Source: Colwellia psychrerythraea
GTDB lineage: Bacteria; Pseudomonadota; Gammaproteobacteria; Enterobacterales; Alteromonadaceae
DNA length: 53,444 bases
Assembly: GCF_000764185.1 (NCBI RefSeq)
Contig: NZ_JQEC01000001.1
Span: 1-53,444, forward strand
Reading direction: 5' to 3'
In this document: piece by piece, positions 10,890 to 20,833 of the stretch
Position numbering within the stretch: the first letter of the stretch is position 1
Layout of the letters: the number at the start of each line of letters is the position of its first letter
Notes under the pieces: model-generated
What the model saw: the letters and a program-made list of their open reading frames with translations, nothing else
The model's database searches: none
Told to the model about the DNA's origin: nothing
Position numbers and translations under genes: made by a program

Positions 10890-13325
10890 ATGAAATTTAG
10901 TGAATCTTGGTTACGTGAGTGGGTTAATCCTGCACTTTCTTCTGATGAATTAGCACATCAAATTACTATGGCCGGTCTTGAAGTAGATGGCGTAGACCCA
11001 GTCGCGGGTGAATTTAGCGGTGTTGTGATTGGTGAAGTGGTTGAATGTGGTCCTCACCCAGATGCGGATAAGTTACAAGTTACAAAAATTAGCTTAGGCG
11101 ATTACAGCTCTACTACCGTTGAAAAAGGCGAGCTAGTTGATATAGTCTGTGGCGCTAAAAACTGTCGTTTAGGCTTAAAAGTTGCGGTAGCGACTGTTGG
11201 CGCAGTATTACCTGGCGATTTTAAAATCAAAAAAGCAAAATTACGTGGTGTACCTTCATTTGGTATGTTGTGTAGTGAGTCTGAAATTGGTTTAGCTGAT
11301 GATTCAGCTGGTATCATGGAACTAGCAGCCGATGCACCAGTAGGCACATGTGTTCGTGAATATTTAGATTTAAACGACGTTACCATTGATGTTGATTTAA
11401 CCGCTAACCGTGGTGATTGTTTAGGCATTAAAGGTTTAGCCCGTGAAGTCGGTGTGTTGAACTCTTTAGAAGTTACTGAACCAAAAATTACTGCAGCAGT
11501 ACCAACGATTGATGATGCGCTTACTATCAATATTGATGCGAATGAAGCATGTCCACGTTACTTAGGTCGTGTTATCAAGGGTATTAATCCAAGTGCAACG
11601 ACACCATTGTGGATGGTAGAGAAATTACGCCGCTGTGGTACACGTTCAATCGACCCTGTTGTTGATGTTACCAACTATGTATTGTTAGAGCTTGGTCATC
11701 CAATGCATGCCTTTGATTTAGCTAAATTAGATGGCGGCATTAACGCAAAAATTACCGTACGTTTCGCTAATAAAGAAGAAAAGTTAACTTTATTAGATGA
11801 AAAGGAAGTAACCCTAAAAGACGGGACTTTGGTTATTGCTGATGAGAAAAAAGCATTAGCTATGGCCGGTATTTTTGGTGGACTTGAGTCAGGTGTTACC
11901 ACTAACACCACTGATATCTTTTTGGAAAGTGCCTTTTTTGCCCCTTTAGCTATTTTAGGTAAAGCTCGCCAGTACGGTTTGCATACCGATTCATCACACC
12001 GTTATGAACGTGGTATTGATCCAACGTTACAACATGATGCTATTGAGCGCGCGACCGAGCTTCTGTTAGAAATTGTTGGTGGTCAAGCAGGGCCAGTTGT
12101 GGAAGCTAAATCTGATGCTGATATCCCACAAACAAAAGAAGTAAGCTTACGTCGTGAAAAGCTTGATGGCCGTATTGGTCATCACATTGGTGACGAACAA
12201 GTTAGCGAAATTCTTACACGTCTTGGTTTTACTATCAGTATCACAGGTGAAGGCGTTGCTAAGTTATGGCAAGTAATTGTGCCAGCTTACCGTTTTGATA
12301 TTAAAATCGAAGTAGATTTAATTGAAGAAGTTGCCCGCATTTTTGGCTATAACAATATTCCAAATATTGCACCAAAAGCTGCCTTGAAAATGTGTGAGAA
12401 AAAAGAAGCTAAGCTTTCTTTGATAAATTTAAAACAAGTTTTAGTAAATCGTGACTATCAAGAAGCGATTACCTACAGTTTTGTTGACCCAAAAGTTCAA
12501 GCATTATTACACCCAGATCAAGCGGTGATGACATTACCTCATCCAATATCAAGCGAAATGTCAGTAATGCGCTTAAGTTTATGGACGGGATTGTTGCAGT
12601 CGATGGTTTATAACCAAAATCGTCAGCAGGGGCGAGTACGTTTATTCGAAGCAGGTTTACGTTTTGTGCCTGATGAAAGCGCTGAAAACGGTGTTCGTCA
12701 GCAAAATATGTTAGCGGGTGTTATCAGTGGTCAACGCGTTGATGAACATTGGGACATGGAAAAAGCAGCAACCGACTTTTATGACATTAAAGGTGATGTT
12801 GAAGCGTTATTAGCATTGACTTGTGATGCTCAAGGTTATGAGTTCTCAAAAGCCGAAGTTGATGCTTTACATCCGGGTCAAACAGCACAAATTACTAAAG
12901 ATGGCGTTTATGTTGGTTGTGTTGGAACCTTACACCCTGAATTAGAACGGAAATTAGGCTTAAACGGTCGCACATTAATTTTCGAACTATTATTGTCCGA
13001 AGTATTAGTTCAAAAAATCCCCGAAGCCAGCGACATATCTCGCTTTCCGGCTAATCGCCGCGACTTAGCTATAGTGGTTAAAGAAGAAGTTGATGCAAAA
13101 AAAGTGTTACAACTTATTGAAAAGGTTGGCGGAAATTATTTAATTGATCTAAACTTATTCGATGTATACCAAGGACAAGGGATTGATGACGGCTTTAAAA
13201 GTCTAGCTATCGCCTTAGTATTACAAGACACGAGTAAGACTCTTGAAGAAAAAGACATCACAGATGTTATTGATAGAGTTGTTGAAACCTTAAAAACAGA
13301 GTTAAATGCATCACTGAGGGACTAA
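10890..13325 (+). CDS. pheT: Phenylalanyl-tRNA synthetase beta subunit
   Basis: Large subunit of PheRS, carrying tRNA-binding and editing domains. Order: N-terminal EMAP/OB-like domain (residues 40-150, with [12 protein letters not shown] and VCGAKN), B3/B4 editing domain ([26 protein letters not shown]), B5 domain, the catalytic-like domain, and a C-terminal anticodon-binding FDX domain ([14 protein letters not shown]). Length of 811 aa is slightly above the E. coli 795. It is the middle gene of pheS-pheT-ihfA, with 3 bp separating it from ihfA. Confidence 0.96.
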   Translation: MKFSESWLREWVNPALSSDELAHQITMAGLEVDGVDPVAGEFSGVVIGEVVECGPHPDADKLQVTKISLGDYSSTTVEKGELVDIVCGAKNCRLGLKVAVATVGAVLPGDFKIKKAKLRGVPSFGMLCSESEIGLADDSAGIMELAADAPVGTCVREYLDLNDVTIDVDLTANRGDCLGIKGLAREVGVLNSLEVTEPKITAAVPTIDDALTINIDANEACPRYLGRVIKGINPSATTPLWMVEKLRRCGTRSIDPVVDVTNYVLLELGHPMHAFDLAKLDGGINAKITVRFANKEEKLTLLDEKEVTLKDGTLVIADEKKALAMAGIFGGLESGVTTNTTDIFLESAFFAPLAILGKARQYGLHTDSSHRYERGIDPTLQHDAIERATELLLEIVGGQAGPVVEAKSDADIPQTKEVSLRREKLDGRIGHHIGDEQVSEILTRLGFTISITGEGVAKLWQVIVPAYRFDIKIEVDLIEEVARIFGYNNIPNIAPKAALKMCEKKEAKLSLINLKQVLVNRDYQEAITYSFVDPKVQALLHPDQAVMTLPHPISSEMSVMRLSLWTGLLQSMVYNQNRQQGRVRLFEAGLRFVPDESAENGVRQQNMLAGVISGQRVDEHWDMEKAATDFYDIKGDVEALLALTCDAQGYEFSKAEVDALHPGQTAQITKDGVYVGCVGTLHPELERKLGLNGRTLIFELLLSEVLVQKIPEASDISRFPANRRDLAIVVKEEVDAKKVLQLIEKVGGNYLIDLNLFDVYQGQGIDDGFKSLAIALVLQDTSKTLEEKDITDVIDRVVETLKTELNASLRD

Positions 13326-13328
13326 GCC

Positions 13329-13622
13329 ATGGCGCTTACCAAAGCAGAAGTAGCAGAACATTTATTCGAAAAAGTTGGGCTGAGCAAGCGCGACGCAAAA
13401 GACATGGTTGAAATCTTTTTTGAAGAGATTCGCGAAACCTTAGAAAGTGGCGATCAAGTCAAGCTTTCAGGTTTTGGTAATTTCGACCTGCGTCAAAAAA
13501 GCGAACGTCCTGGCCGTAATCCTAAAACCGGTGAAGATATTCCAATTTCTGCCCGTAAGGTTGTTACCTTTAGACCCGGACAGAAACTGAAGAGCCGCGT
13601 AGAAGACGGAAATAGCGACTAA
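13329..13622 (+). CDS. ihfA: Integration host factor alpha subunit
   Basis: DNA-bending nucleoid protein that pairs with IhfB at specific sites. The 97-aa protein has the HU/IHF fold: [20 protein letters not shown] helix, [20 protein letters not shown], and the minor-groove arm [19 protein letters not shown] with its intercalating Pro. Begins 3 bp after the pheT stop, the conserved gammaproteobacterial layout. A strong terminator lies 130 bp downstream. Confidence 0.97.
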   Translation: MALTKAEVAEHLFEKVGLSKRDAKDMVEIFFEEIRETLESGDQVKLSGFGNFDLRQKSERPGRNPKTGEDIPISARKVVTFRPGQKLKSRVEDGNSD

Positions 13623-13752
13623 TATAGAATATAGAATATATATTATGTTTGCAAAGTTAAGTTGAGCAGCTTTTGTTGTTCGGCTTATCGTTTTGTCTTT
13701 CGAACGAAACTCAGCACTTGTTGAAGACAAGGTATGCCTGATAAAAAACAAA

Positions 13753-13785
13753 ACCCGCATTTGTGAAAACAGATGCGGGTTTTTT
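13753..13785. terminator. Bidirectional terminator between ihfA and the bat operon
   Basis: A 12-bp stem, ACCCGCATTTGT with ACAGATGCGGGT (one G-U pair) and a GAAA loop, is flanked by an A-rich left side and a T run on the right. It serves pheST-ihfA on plus and probably the converging minus-strand bat operon. Confidence 0.88.
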
Positions 13786-13840
13786 ATGTGCTAAAGAAAC
13801 ACGAGCTATAAAGTACTGTGGAATACTTTTCCAGAGCAAT

Positions 13841-15274
13841 TCAATCAATGTTAAGATTAATGCGCTTATTTGCGTAAAAACTAGACGTGTTAGCTTTTTT
13901 AGCTACAGTTATATCTATTTTCTTTATTAAGGCCTTAGCTTCATTAACAGAGAGTTTAAGAGCTGTTTTGTCAGCGATACATTCATGGAAAGCTAATTTA
14001 TTTAATGCCACCGTAAATGAGCAGTCATCGATGAGCGATTGTTTATCTGATAATAAAGTATATTGATAGAGGTATTGCGTGGCACCAAGATAGTTTTTCA
14101 TTGCGATGGCATTTAAAAAGCTTCTACGCAATAATCTTTGTTCTTGCTTAGTGACTTTTCTATACAAGTTATATAATTGTTGGCGTTTAATAAAGCCTAA
14201 ATAACTCAATGTTAGTAACAATATAATTATTAATAGCGTAATGATTGCGGCAACATTTAAGCTAAAGTCGTTGAAAAGAGACGATTGAACTTGCTGGTTG
14301 AAGCTGCCCCCTGAAACTGTCCATGTAGATGATGGAATTAATAAACGTTCGAGTGTATTTTCTTGACTATTCCACCAGTATATTACTTGTCCATCAATTT
14401 TATAACTGCCTGATTTTTCAAAAATATAAGTATAGGATTCTACCCGAGTACCTAATAAGGAGCCGCGATTTGATTTATCAAAGATTTGTGCCGGCTTGTG
14501 ATAAATACTTAACCCCGATACATCCGTTAAAGCGGCTTCGCTCTTAGAAGTAGTCATTTCAGAGGCATCACTTTGACTAGCGTTATTTTCATTGGCATTT
14601 TGTTCGGTATTCAGCTCAGTATTTTTACGGGCAATGAGATTAATGGGGTGAATCATCATGGCTGGTGTATCACTGGCGGTAATGGTAATGGTTTGTGTGA
14701 TTGCTTCACCGACCGCATAGTCTTTTTTCTCATCAAACTGGCCATCAATACTTAAGGTCACTTGAGAAGAAACGATAAAATTGTCAATACCTGCAAGTGC
14801 GGGTGGTAATTCAATGGTAAAACGACGTTCTTGAGTACTGATTACGCCAGTTACTACACCATCATCTTCAGTGTTTACTGAGATATCTATTTGGATTGGC
14901 GCAACATGGTAAATACCGGAGGCTGTTGGGTATAAGGTGATTTCATGGGTTTGTGTCGCCCAGCTTTTACCATTGATACGTTTACTGCCATTGATTGTGA
15001 TAATGTTATTTGCTTGCATCACGACATTTTTTAAAGTGAAATGTTGGATTTTGCTACCCGTAGCAAACCACCTGTCTGTTGAAACTTCAACAGCAAGTAT
15101 CACTGCTTGGCCCACTATATATTGCTGCTTTTGATTGACCTGCAAGTTAACCGTTAATTTACCTTGATTGATTAAGTCCTCAATATTTGTTGCCGCTTTT
15201 GCACTGTTTATCACTGTTAGATAACAAAGAAAGAAAATAGTTAACAATTGAGCCAATAGATTTTTATTCATCAT
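13841..15274 (-). CDS. BatD-like membrane protein of the aerotolerance operon
   Basis: Last gene of the Bat/MoxR operon. A signal peptide (MNKNLLAQLLTIFFLCYLT, cleaved near AKA) precedes a long periplasmic region of Ig/BatD-like beta domains (LINQGKLTVNLQVNQKQQYI, YAVGEAITQTITITASD). A transmembrane helix near residues 345-368 of the longest form (LNVAAIITLLIIILLLTLSYLGF) and a basic cytoplasmic tail follow. I start at 15274 (a second ATG is at 15271), just overlapping the upstream stop with AAAGG upstream; a longer form from 15313 would overlap the upstream gene by 50 bp. BatD proteins act with VWA partners in envelope stress or aerotolerance; the molecular role is not settled. Confidence 0.82.
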   Translation of the reverse strand: MMNKNLLAQLLTIFFLCYLTVINSAKAATNIEDLINQGKLTVNLQVNQKQQYIVGQAVILAVEVSTDRWFATGSKIQHFTLKNVVMQANNIITINGSKRINGKSWATQTHEITLYPTASGIYHVAPIQIDISVNTEDDGVVTGVISTQERRFTIELPPALAGIDNFIVSSQVTLSIDGQFDEKKDYAVGEAITQTITITASDTPAMMIHPINLIARKNTELNTEQNANENNASQSDASEMTTSKSEAALTDVSGLSIYHKPAQIFDKSNRGSLLGTRVESYTYIFEKSGSYKIDGQVIYWWNSQENTLERLLIPSSTWTVSGGSFNQQVQSSLFNDFSLNVAAIITLLIIILLLTLSYLGFIKRQQLYNLYRKVTKQEQRLLRRSFLNAIAMKNYLGATQYLYQYTLLSDKQSLIDDCSFTVALNKLAFHECIADKTALKLSVNEAKALIKKIDITVAKKANTSSFYANKRINLNID

Positions 15275-16043
15275 CAGCGCCTTTACTTTCCAGTTTATTG
15301 TCATTTTGCTCACTCGCTTTATTCTTAATGGTTTGTTGCATATAAAATTTTTGTGATAAAAAGTGAGCTGGGTTTTTCTGTACTTGTCTTAGCCACATTT
15401 CATTTAAATTTGGGTCGAGCAGTAATTGTTCAGCGGTGAGCTGTTCTATTTTTTGATCTGTAGGCGCTTCTTCACGTTCAGCGCCATCGCCCGTTTGTGG
15501 CTCATCGCCTAGCTCTTTTATCGACTCTCCCTCTTCCGCCTTTTGACTAGCCGATAAGCGGTTTACTTCATCGATAATTGCTTGAACTATTTTTATATTT
15601 GTTTGCGCGGCAAGGTTTTGTGGCTCTGTAATTAATATCTGTTGATATAAATTACGGGCATTTATATATTCACGACCGTGAGCGAGGGCATTTGCTTTAG
15701 CAATTCGACTGTCGATATTATTAAATTGTCCATACAAGGTTGCTGAATTTTTATATTGTTCAGCGCCATAACTGCTATAAGCTTGCCACTGGGTGTTTTT
15801 AAAGGTGTTGCTCGCTTGTGAATAAGACCCCAAATTAAACAGTATTTGACCTTGTTGATCGGAAGTTAGCCATAAATTGGTAAATTGCTGTGGTTTCATA
15901 TAGGCAAATAAGCTACTAGCCACGACTAAGCCGACAATGAAGCGTATTTTATAGCGCTTCTTAATAACTTCGTTTGCATTGTTTAGCTTGGCATTACTTA
16001 GTTTGGTAAGACTTTTCCGAGGTATTGATATAAATTTTACCAT
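15264..16043 (-). CDS. TPR protein of the Bat operon (BatC-like)
   Basis: About 259 aa: one N-terminal membrane helix (FIVGLVVASSLFAYM), then TPR-like helices (QGQILFNLGSYSQASNTFKN, ALAHGREYINARNLYQQIL), then an acidic linker rich in Glu and Gln. I chose the ATG at 16043, which overlaps the upstream stop (ATGGTAA) and has GGGGTGG eight bases before it; a GTG at 16055 would add four residues. In many gammaproteobacteria this TPR region is fused to the second VWA protein; here it is a separate, translationally coupled gene. It is probably a scaffold for the VWA partners. Confidence 0.78.
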   Translation of the reverse strand: MVKFISIPRKSLTKLSNAKLNNANEVIKKRYKIRFIVGLVVASSLFAYMKPQQFTNLWLTSDQQGQILFNLGSYSQASNTFKNTQWQAYSSYGAEQYKNSATLYGQFNNIDSRIAKANALAHGREYINARNLYQQILITEPQNLAAQTNIKIVQAIIDEVNRLSASQKAEEGESIKELGDEPQTGDGAEREEAPTDQKIEQLTAEQLLLDPNLNEMWLRQVQKNPAHFLSQKFYMQQTIKNKASEQNDNKLESKGADDE

Positions 16044-17026
16044 TGCAGTGTCCACCCCTTTCTAAACCAAAATAGGAAAACACCCGCTACAACAAAAACA
16101 AAAGGATAACCTGAGTCATGCCATGGTCTACTATTGTCATCAACTATCACTAGGTTATGTTTTATATAGTTATTAACACGCTTAACATCACTATTGTCAT
16201 TGCTCATCAATATAAGTCTGCCATTACTGTTGTTACTTAATGCTCTGAGTTGCTCGAGTTGTAAAGGAATAACATCAGCAGTTAACGATTCATCTTCACC
16301 TTCTAGATGGGCTGACTTGCCTATACCCCAAATAATTAACTGGGCGGCCTTTGTTTCAAAATAACTTTTAAAGATATCCACCGTATTACTGGTTGCGCCA
16401 TCACCAACTAGAAGTACTGTGCCGGGCACGTTAGAGCTAGCCAGTAAATTATCAACTAAGGGGATAATAGTTTCAGGTAACTTACCTGATACAGGCATAA
16501 CCTTCGCATCTAGTGCATCAAGGAAATGGCGAATCATTTCTCTGTCATTGGTAATAGGCATCACCACATGAGCGCTGCCGGAAAAAGCAACCAGTGCAGT
16601 TTTACTGTCACCTCTAAGCTCAAGTAACTCAATTATTTTTTGTTTGGCGCGCAACATTCGTGATGGTTGCACATCTCCTTGCTCCATGGTTTTAGATACA
16701 TCAAGCGCGATTATTAATGGGTCGTTATTTTCACTAAACGGCGAGTCTTGTTGCTGCCAAGTAGGTCCCATTAAAACGATACACAGAGGAAGGGCTAAAA
16801 TTAGAGACATTTTTTGAGGTGACAGCCAGTTTTTATTATTACCGCTCACTGTCAGGTGGGACAATACTTGTGTGGACATTAACGAACGCCATTGCGCTAA
16901 ACTATCATCGCGTAATGAAAAAGCGCGAATAATATAAAAAATTATCAGAAATGCCAGCAACCAATAAGGCCGCAGAAAGTGAAAGTGTTGCATGTTAGCA
17001 AAAAATAGCGTGATATCATCAATCAT
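16037..17026 (-). CDS. VWA-domain membrane protein (BatB-like)
   Basis: 329 aa: two N-terminal membrane segments (about residues 22-36 and 72-87), a von Willebrand A domain (about 100-290) and a C-terminal helix (YPFVFVVAGVFLFWF). The metal site reads D109-V-S-K-T rather than DxSxS, so Thr replaces the third MIDAS residue; Thr can still ligate, so binding may be kept. VLLVGDGATSN supplies the later Asp. It overlaps batA by 8 bp and the TPR gene by 7 bp, consistent with coupled translation of an inner-membrane complex. Confidence 0.85.
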   Translation of the reverse strand: MIDDITLFFANMQHFHFLRPYWLLAFLIIFYIIRAFSLRDDSLAQWRSLMSTQVLSHLTVSGNNKNWLSPQKMSLILALPLCIVLMGPTWQQQDSPFSENNDPLIIALDVSKTMEQGDVQPSRMLRAKQKIIELLELRGDSKTALVAFSGSAHVVMPITNDREMIRHFLDALDAKVMPVSGKLPETIIPLVDNLLASSNVPGTVLLVGDGATSNTVDIFKSYFETKAAQLIIWGIGKSAHLEGEDESLTADVIPLQLEQLRALSNNSNGRLILMSNDNSDVKRVNNYIKHNLVIVDDNSRPWHDSGYPFVFVVAGVFLFWFRKGWTLQW

Positions 17027-18095
17027 GGGTTACTCCATCACTGCTTTTTTGAGCTGTTTGTTGTATTAATTGCCAGCGGATGCGTAAATTGACCACAAAT
17101 AATGCCAGCAGGTAAATACTGACAAATAAGGCGATAGGGTAATGATGAATACTCACCCTGGGCCTAAAAGATAACGAGTCAAACTGTTGTGGTTCTAGCT
17201 TATCAATTTCAGCATATACAGCTAATAATTCATCACTGTTCAGTGCTTGAAAACTCTTACCTTGGGTTATTTCTGCCATCTCATTTAATACATCAAGATC
17301 AACTTTCTCTTCGCCTATAGCGCTGGGATCTCCAATAGCTATGGTATAAATTTTAATGTCATGTGCCGCCGCGACTTTTGCAGCTTCTACAGGGGGAACT
17401 TTTGAAGCCGTATCATTACCATCGGTTAATACAATTAATACCCGATTTTGGGTGTTTGATTGCTCAAAAACACTAATAGCTAAACCGATGGCATCACCAA
17501 AGGCTGTACTTTGACCAGCCATACCGATATCACTTTCATTAAGCAGTGCTTGCCATGTAGTTATGTCATCAGTAAAAGGGGCTTGAAGGTAAGGTGCATC
17601 ACCAAAAAGAATAAGTCCTAACCTGTCATGCTCCCGTCCTTTAACAAAATTATTAAGTACTTGTTTCACCGCAACTAAACGATTAATATGCTGTTTTTTG
17701 TCTGTGATGGTATTGCTATTGTTACCGTCACTTGTTACCTCATTTATCATTTTGGGTAAGGTAAAGTCTTCAACTGACATTGAGCCAGATAAATCTACCG
17801 CAATCATTAAATCACGGGCTGATTTTTCTTGGTTAATTGGGGCGCCAATCATTTCAGGTTTAGCAATAGCGGTGACAATACAAAGCCAAGAAAATGCGAT
17901 AAGTAGTCGTTGTAGGTTATTACGGTTAAGCAATACCGCACCGCTTTGCGGCTTTTCACCTGTGACATCAACAAGGCGTGCAAAGTAGGGCACTTTAAGG
18001 GAGGATTTACGTTCTTTGTAAGCGGGAGCAAAAAGCGTTACCGCAAGGGGAAGTATAATTAAAACAAAGGCCCACGGATAAACAAATTCGATCAT
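17019..18095 (-). CDS. VWA-domain membrane protein (BatA-like)
   Basis: 358 aa with an N-terminal helix (AFVLIILPLAVTLFAPAY), a second near residues 62-78, a VWA domain and a C-terminal helix (PIALFVSIYLLALFVVNL). The MIDAS is complete: D101-L-S-G-S, then TAFGDAIGLA and LTDGNDTAS. This is the first of two VWA genes in the operon and likely forms the periplasmic-facing metal-dependent adhesion platform with BatB. Its ATG overlaps the preceding stop by 4 bp (ATGA). Confidence 0.88.
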   Translation of the reverse strand: MIEFVYPWAFVLIILPLAVTLFAPAYKERKSSLKVPYFARLVDVTGEKPQSGAVLLNRNNLQRLLIAFSWLCIVTAIAKPEMIGAPINQEKSARDLMIAVDLSGSMSVEDFTLPKMINEVTSDGNNSNTITDKKQHINRLVAVKQVLNNFVKGREHDRLGLILFGDAPYLQAPFTDDITTWQALLNESDIGMAGQSTAFGDAIGLAISVFEQSNTQNRVLIVLTDGNDTASKVPPVEAAKVAAAHDIKIYTIAIGDPSAIGEEKVDLDVLNEMAEITQGKSFQALNSDELLAVYAEIDKLEPQQFDSLSFRPRVSIHHYPIALFVSIYLLALFVVNLRIRWQLIQQTAQKSSDGVTHD

Positions 18096-18724
18096 ACTGA
18101 TACTCCATCTGCACCGCTAGGGACAGCCACAGCTTTTGCTGCAATGGATATTTCATGGTACTTTATCCAACATTCAATTTGTTGGTACAACTTTTTTAAT
18201 TGTTTATGAAAGAGGGCATCGTTAAGATCTACTTTGGGCATATAAGCAAGTTGGGACAATAGGTATTCACATGAACTGGTTGTAGTGTTCAGTTCAATGT
18301 TTTTATTATGGAAATGACTTTCACTGCAATATTGATCAAGCCACTTTGTCCAAGCTTCTCCCCGTAATTCAATAATCTCTTGTTTGATTTTAAGTGCTAA
18401 TGCTTTTTCTTGAACACTATTACTCTCGTTTATTCGCCTATTATTGGCAAGAATAGCCGTTTTTCTCAGTAACGCCGGCAACTGTCTAATATCCTCTTCT
18501 TTGGTAAGAGAACATTGTGCAAGCCAAAAAAGCGCTTCACGGCGATAAGCATTAGCCTGATAATTCTGCCATGATTGATAACTTTTTTTGATTATGAATA
18601 ATACCAATACAATAAAAAGTAACTGCCAAGCAATGGTTTCTGGCCAAAAGCTAATGCTGTCGGGCGTTTTTGTTTCAACAATATCTTTAAGTAAATAATT
18701 ACCCCAAGGTTTTTCAAAACTCAT
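18092..18724 (-). CDS. DUF4381 membrane protein
   Basis: 210 aa, with one membrane helix near residues 30-45 (AWQLLFIVLVLFIIKKSYQSW) and a helical cytoplasmic part (RREALFWLAQCSLTKEEDIR, LRKTAILANNRR). DUF4381 proteins sit between the DUF58 and first VWA genes in gammaproteobacterial MoxR operons, exactly as here, with ATGA overlaps at both ends. No catalytic residues are visible; probably a structural partner of the VWA proteins. Confidence 0.82.
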   Translation of the reverse strand: MSFEKPWGNYLLKDIVETKTPDSISFWPETIAWQLLFIVLVLFIIKKSYQSWQNYQANAYRREALFWLAQCSLTKEEDIRQLPALLRKTAILANNRRINESNSVQEKALALKIKQEIIELRGEAWTKWLDQYCSESHFHNKNIELNTTTSSCEYLLSQLAYMPKVDLNDALFHKQLKKLYQQIECWIKYHEISIAAKAVAVPSGADGVSV

Positions 18725-19770
18725 CGGTTTACTCCCGTGGTAGGTCCTGTTTGAGCGCTAGATTTACTAACGGTACTGTGACCCAGAGCTTTACGTAATT
18801 GTTGCTCAACCGGGGAAATCGTATCGATTTCAATTAATGGGATACGATATTTTTTAGCCGCGTTAACATAACTTTCTAATTGCTTAGCTATCTCAGCTTG
18901 ATAGTTTTGTTGGAACGCTTTGTTGTTCGAAGAAAATTGAATTTGTTGCACACCATCACTGACAATCATTTGTGACATTTTAGGTAAATTCTGCTCTAAG
19001 GGGTCAAAAATATGACAAGCAATAACTTCATTGTGCTGTCTTAATTGTTTAATGAAATCAGTACTTTTATCGTTGAAGCCATGGCCATCACCAATTAAAA
19101 TGATTAAACCATTATGACTAGATACTTTATTTAATGTTGCCAACATCTTGTTAAATGATTCACTATCATTGGCGTTTGCAAGCGCGCTTTTATCAATCGA
19201 TAATTCATGGTTTTTCTTCAGTACTTCACTGAGCAAATTAACAACATGTTGTTTGCCGCGTTTGGCTGGAATGACTTTCGTTTGCTGGTCATTATAAATA
19301 ACAGCACCAATGCGATCACCACTATCACTTATTTGCCAGGCAATTAAGGCGGCAAGTTCAGCAGCAATAACTGATTTCATTTTATTGGTGCTTCCAAAGA
19401 ACATGGTCATGCGCTGATCAATCGCTAAGAAAACGTTACGCTCCCTTTCTTCAGTGAATACCTTAATATGAGGCTTGCCGGTTCTTTGCGTGACTTTCCA
19501 ATCCATCGAACGAATATCATCACCAGGGCGATAATGTCTCAGCTCTTCAAAATTGAGTCCACGACCACGCAGTTTAGAAACATTTTTGCCACTCAATGCA
19601 CTATTGGCTGGTTGATTCGGGGTAAAGGAAAACCCTTTTGCCAAATACTTTAATCGACGTAACTCATTTAAGTCGACATAAATAGCAGACTTATCTGTAG
19701 AGCCTGCTTTACCTTTAGTGTCAGTATTAGAGTCGGCATTATTTTTATTTGCAGCAGTGTTGGTAGTCAC
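18721..19770 (-). CDS. DUF58-domain protein
   Basis: 349 aa. Low-complexity Asn/Asp/Lys start, then the DUF58 signature GRGLNFEELRHYRPGDDIRS followed by MDWKVTQRTGKPHIKVFTEE and the VWA-like fold (NVFLAIDQRMTMFFGS, GLIILIGDGHGF). DUF58 proteins are MoxR partners and probable substrates or adaptors of the ATPase. It is the second gene of the operon, 10 bp after moxR and overlapping the DUF4381 gene by 4 bp. Confidence 0.88.
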   Translation of the reverse strand: MTTNTAANKNNADSNTDTKGKAGSTDKSAIYVDLNELRRLKYLAKGFSFTPNQPANSALSGKNVSKLRGRGLNFEELRHYRPGDDIRSMDWKVTQRTGKPHIKVFTEERERNVFLAIDQRMTMFFGSTNKMKSVIAAELAALIAWQISDSGDRIGAVIYNDQQTKVIPAKRGKQHVVNLLSEVLKKNHELSIDKSALANANDSESFNKMLATLNKVSSHNGLIILIGDGHGFNDKSTDFIKQLRQHNEVIACHIFDPLEQNLPKMSQMIVSDGVQQIQFSSNNKAFQQNYQAEIAKQLESYVNAAKKYRIPLIEIDTISPVEQQLRKALGHSTVSKSSAQTGPTTGVNR

Positions 19771-19780
19771 GAGATACCTC

Positions 19781-20767
19781 CTAGGCTACCGCCACCTGTT
19801 TAAGTATTTCATCAATAACAGCGTCAGCCGTAATACCGTCAGCTAAAGCATCGTAACTAAGCACTAATCTATGGCGCAGTACAGAGTGTGCTACTGAGCG
19901 AACATCTTCTGGGTCAACAAAATCTTTACCTTTTAACCAAGCCTGCGCACGTGCACATTTATCAATGGCTATGCTTGCTCTTGGGCTTGAACCAACAGTT
20001 AACCATTGCTGCAAAGGTGAGTCTGGATAACGTTCGGGTTTTCTTGTTGCCATAACAATCGCAACAATGTAATCAATGATGGCTTGGCTACAATAGATAC
20101 TATGGATTTCATCACGCGCGGTAAAAATATGCTCCGGACTGATGTTTTCGACTTCTTGTATGTGCTTTTCTTCACTGCGCACTAACTTGATAATTTCAGC
20201 TTCAGCGGCATCATTAGGATAATCAAGATTGATTTTCATAATGAATCGATCCATTTGCGCTTCAGGTAAGGGGTATGTGCCTTCTTGTTCGATGGGGTTC
20301 TGAGTCGCTAATACCATAAATAATTCAGGTAACTTGTAAGTTTTACCGGCAACGGTGATTTGTCTTTCTTCCATCGCTTCTAATAGCGCTGCTTGTACTT
20401 TTGCTGGTGATCTATTGATTTCATCGGCAAGTAACAGGTTATTAAAAATAGGCCCTTGCTGAAAGGTAAGCACCGGCTTGCCGTTAACTTCTTGGTAAAC
20501 CTCGGTGCCGGTGACATCAGAAGGTAATAAGTCAGGGGTGAATTGTACACGGCCAAGATCAACAGCTAGAGAGCGCGCTAAGGTTTTAATTGACCGTGTC
20601 TTTGCTGTGCCGGGCAGACCTTCTAATAAAATATTACCATTGGTTAATAAGGCGATAAGCAAGGAGTCCACAACATGAGACTGACCAATAACCGATTGTT
20701 CAATTTGTGCTTTTAATAACTGTAACTGTGCTAGCGCGTTAGATGTTTTCTGAGTACTGTCTTCCAT
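19781..20767 (-). CDS. MoxR-family AAA+ ATPase
   Basis: 328-aa cytoplasmic ATPase of the MoxR/RavA group, thought to act as a chaperone for metal-dependent VWA proteins. Walker A G50-LPGTAKT, Walker B LLLADEINRSPAK (Asp115-Glu116), sensor 1 MVLATQNPIEQEGTYPLPEA, arginine-finger region QMDRFIMKI, and the C-terminal lid (GSSPRASIAIDKCARA) are all present. First gene of the operon, with AAGGATCACCTG before the ATG. The operon promoter should lie in the 66 bp up to the cytochrome gene or further upstream. Confidence 0.93.
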   Translation of the reverse strand: MEDSTQKTSNALAQLQLLKAQIEQSVIGQSHVVDSLLIALLTNGNILLEGLPGTAKTRSIKTLARSLAVDLGRVQFTPDLLPSDVTGTEVYQEVNGKPVLTFQQGPIFNNLLLADEINRSPAKVQAALLEAMEERQITVAGKTYKLPELFMVLATQNPIEQEGTYPLPEAQMDRFIMKINLDYPNDAAEAEIIKLVRSEEKHIQEVENISPEHIFTARDEIHSIYCSQAIIDYIVAIVMATRKPERYPDSPLQQWLTVGSSPRASIAIDKCARAQAWLKGKDFVDPEDVRSVAHSVLRHRLVLSYDALADGITADAVIDEILKQVAVA

Positions 20768-20833
20768 CAGGTGATCCTTATCTTTTATAAATTTGAGTCA
20801 GTGGTAACTTTTTCCACCACTAATTTAGTTGTC

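Noticed and set aside
13467..13760. A minus-strand 97-aa frame over ihfA
   Set aside because: It is the complement of ihfA and its downstream spacer, with no ribosome site or family resemblance.
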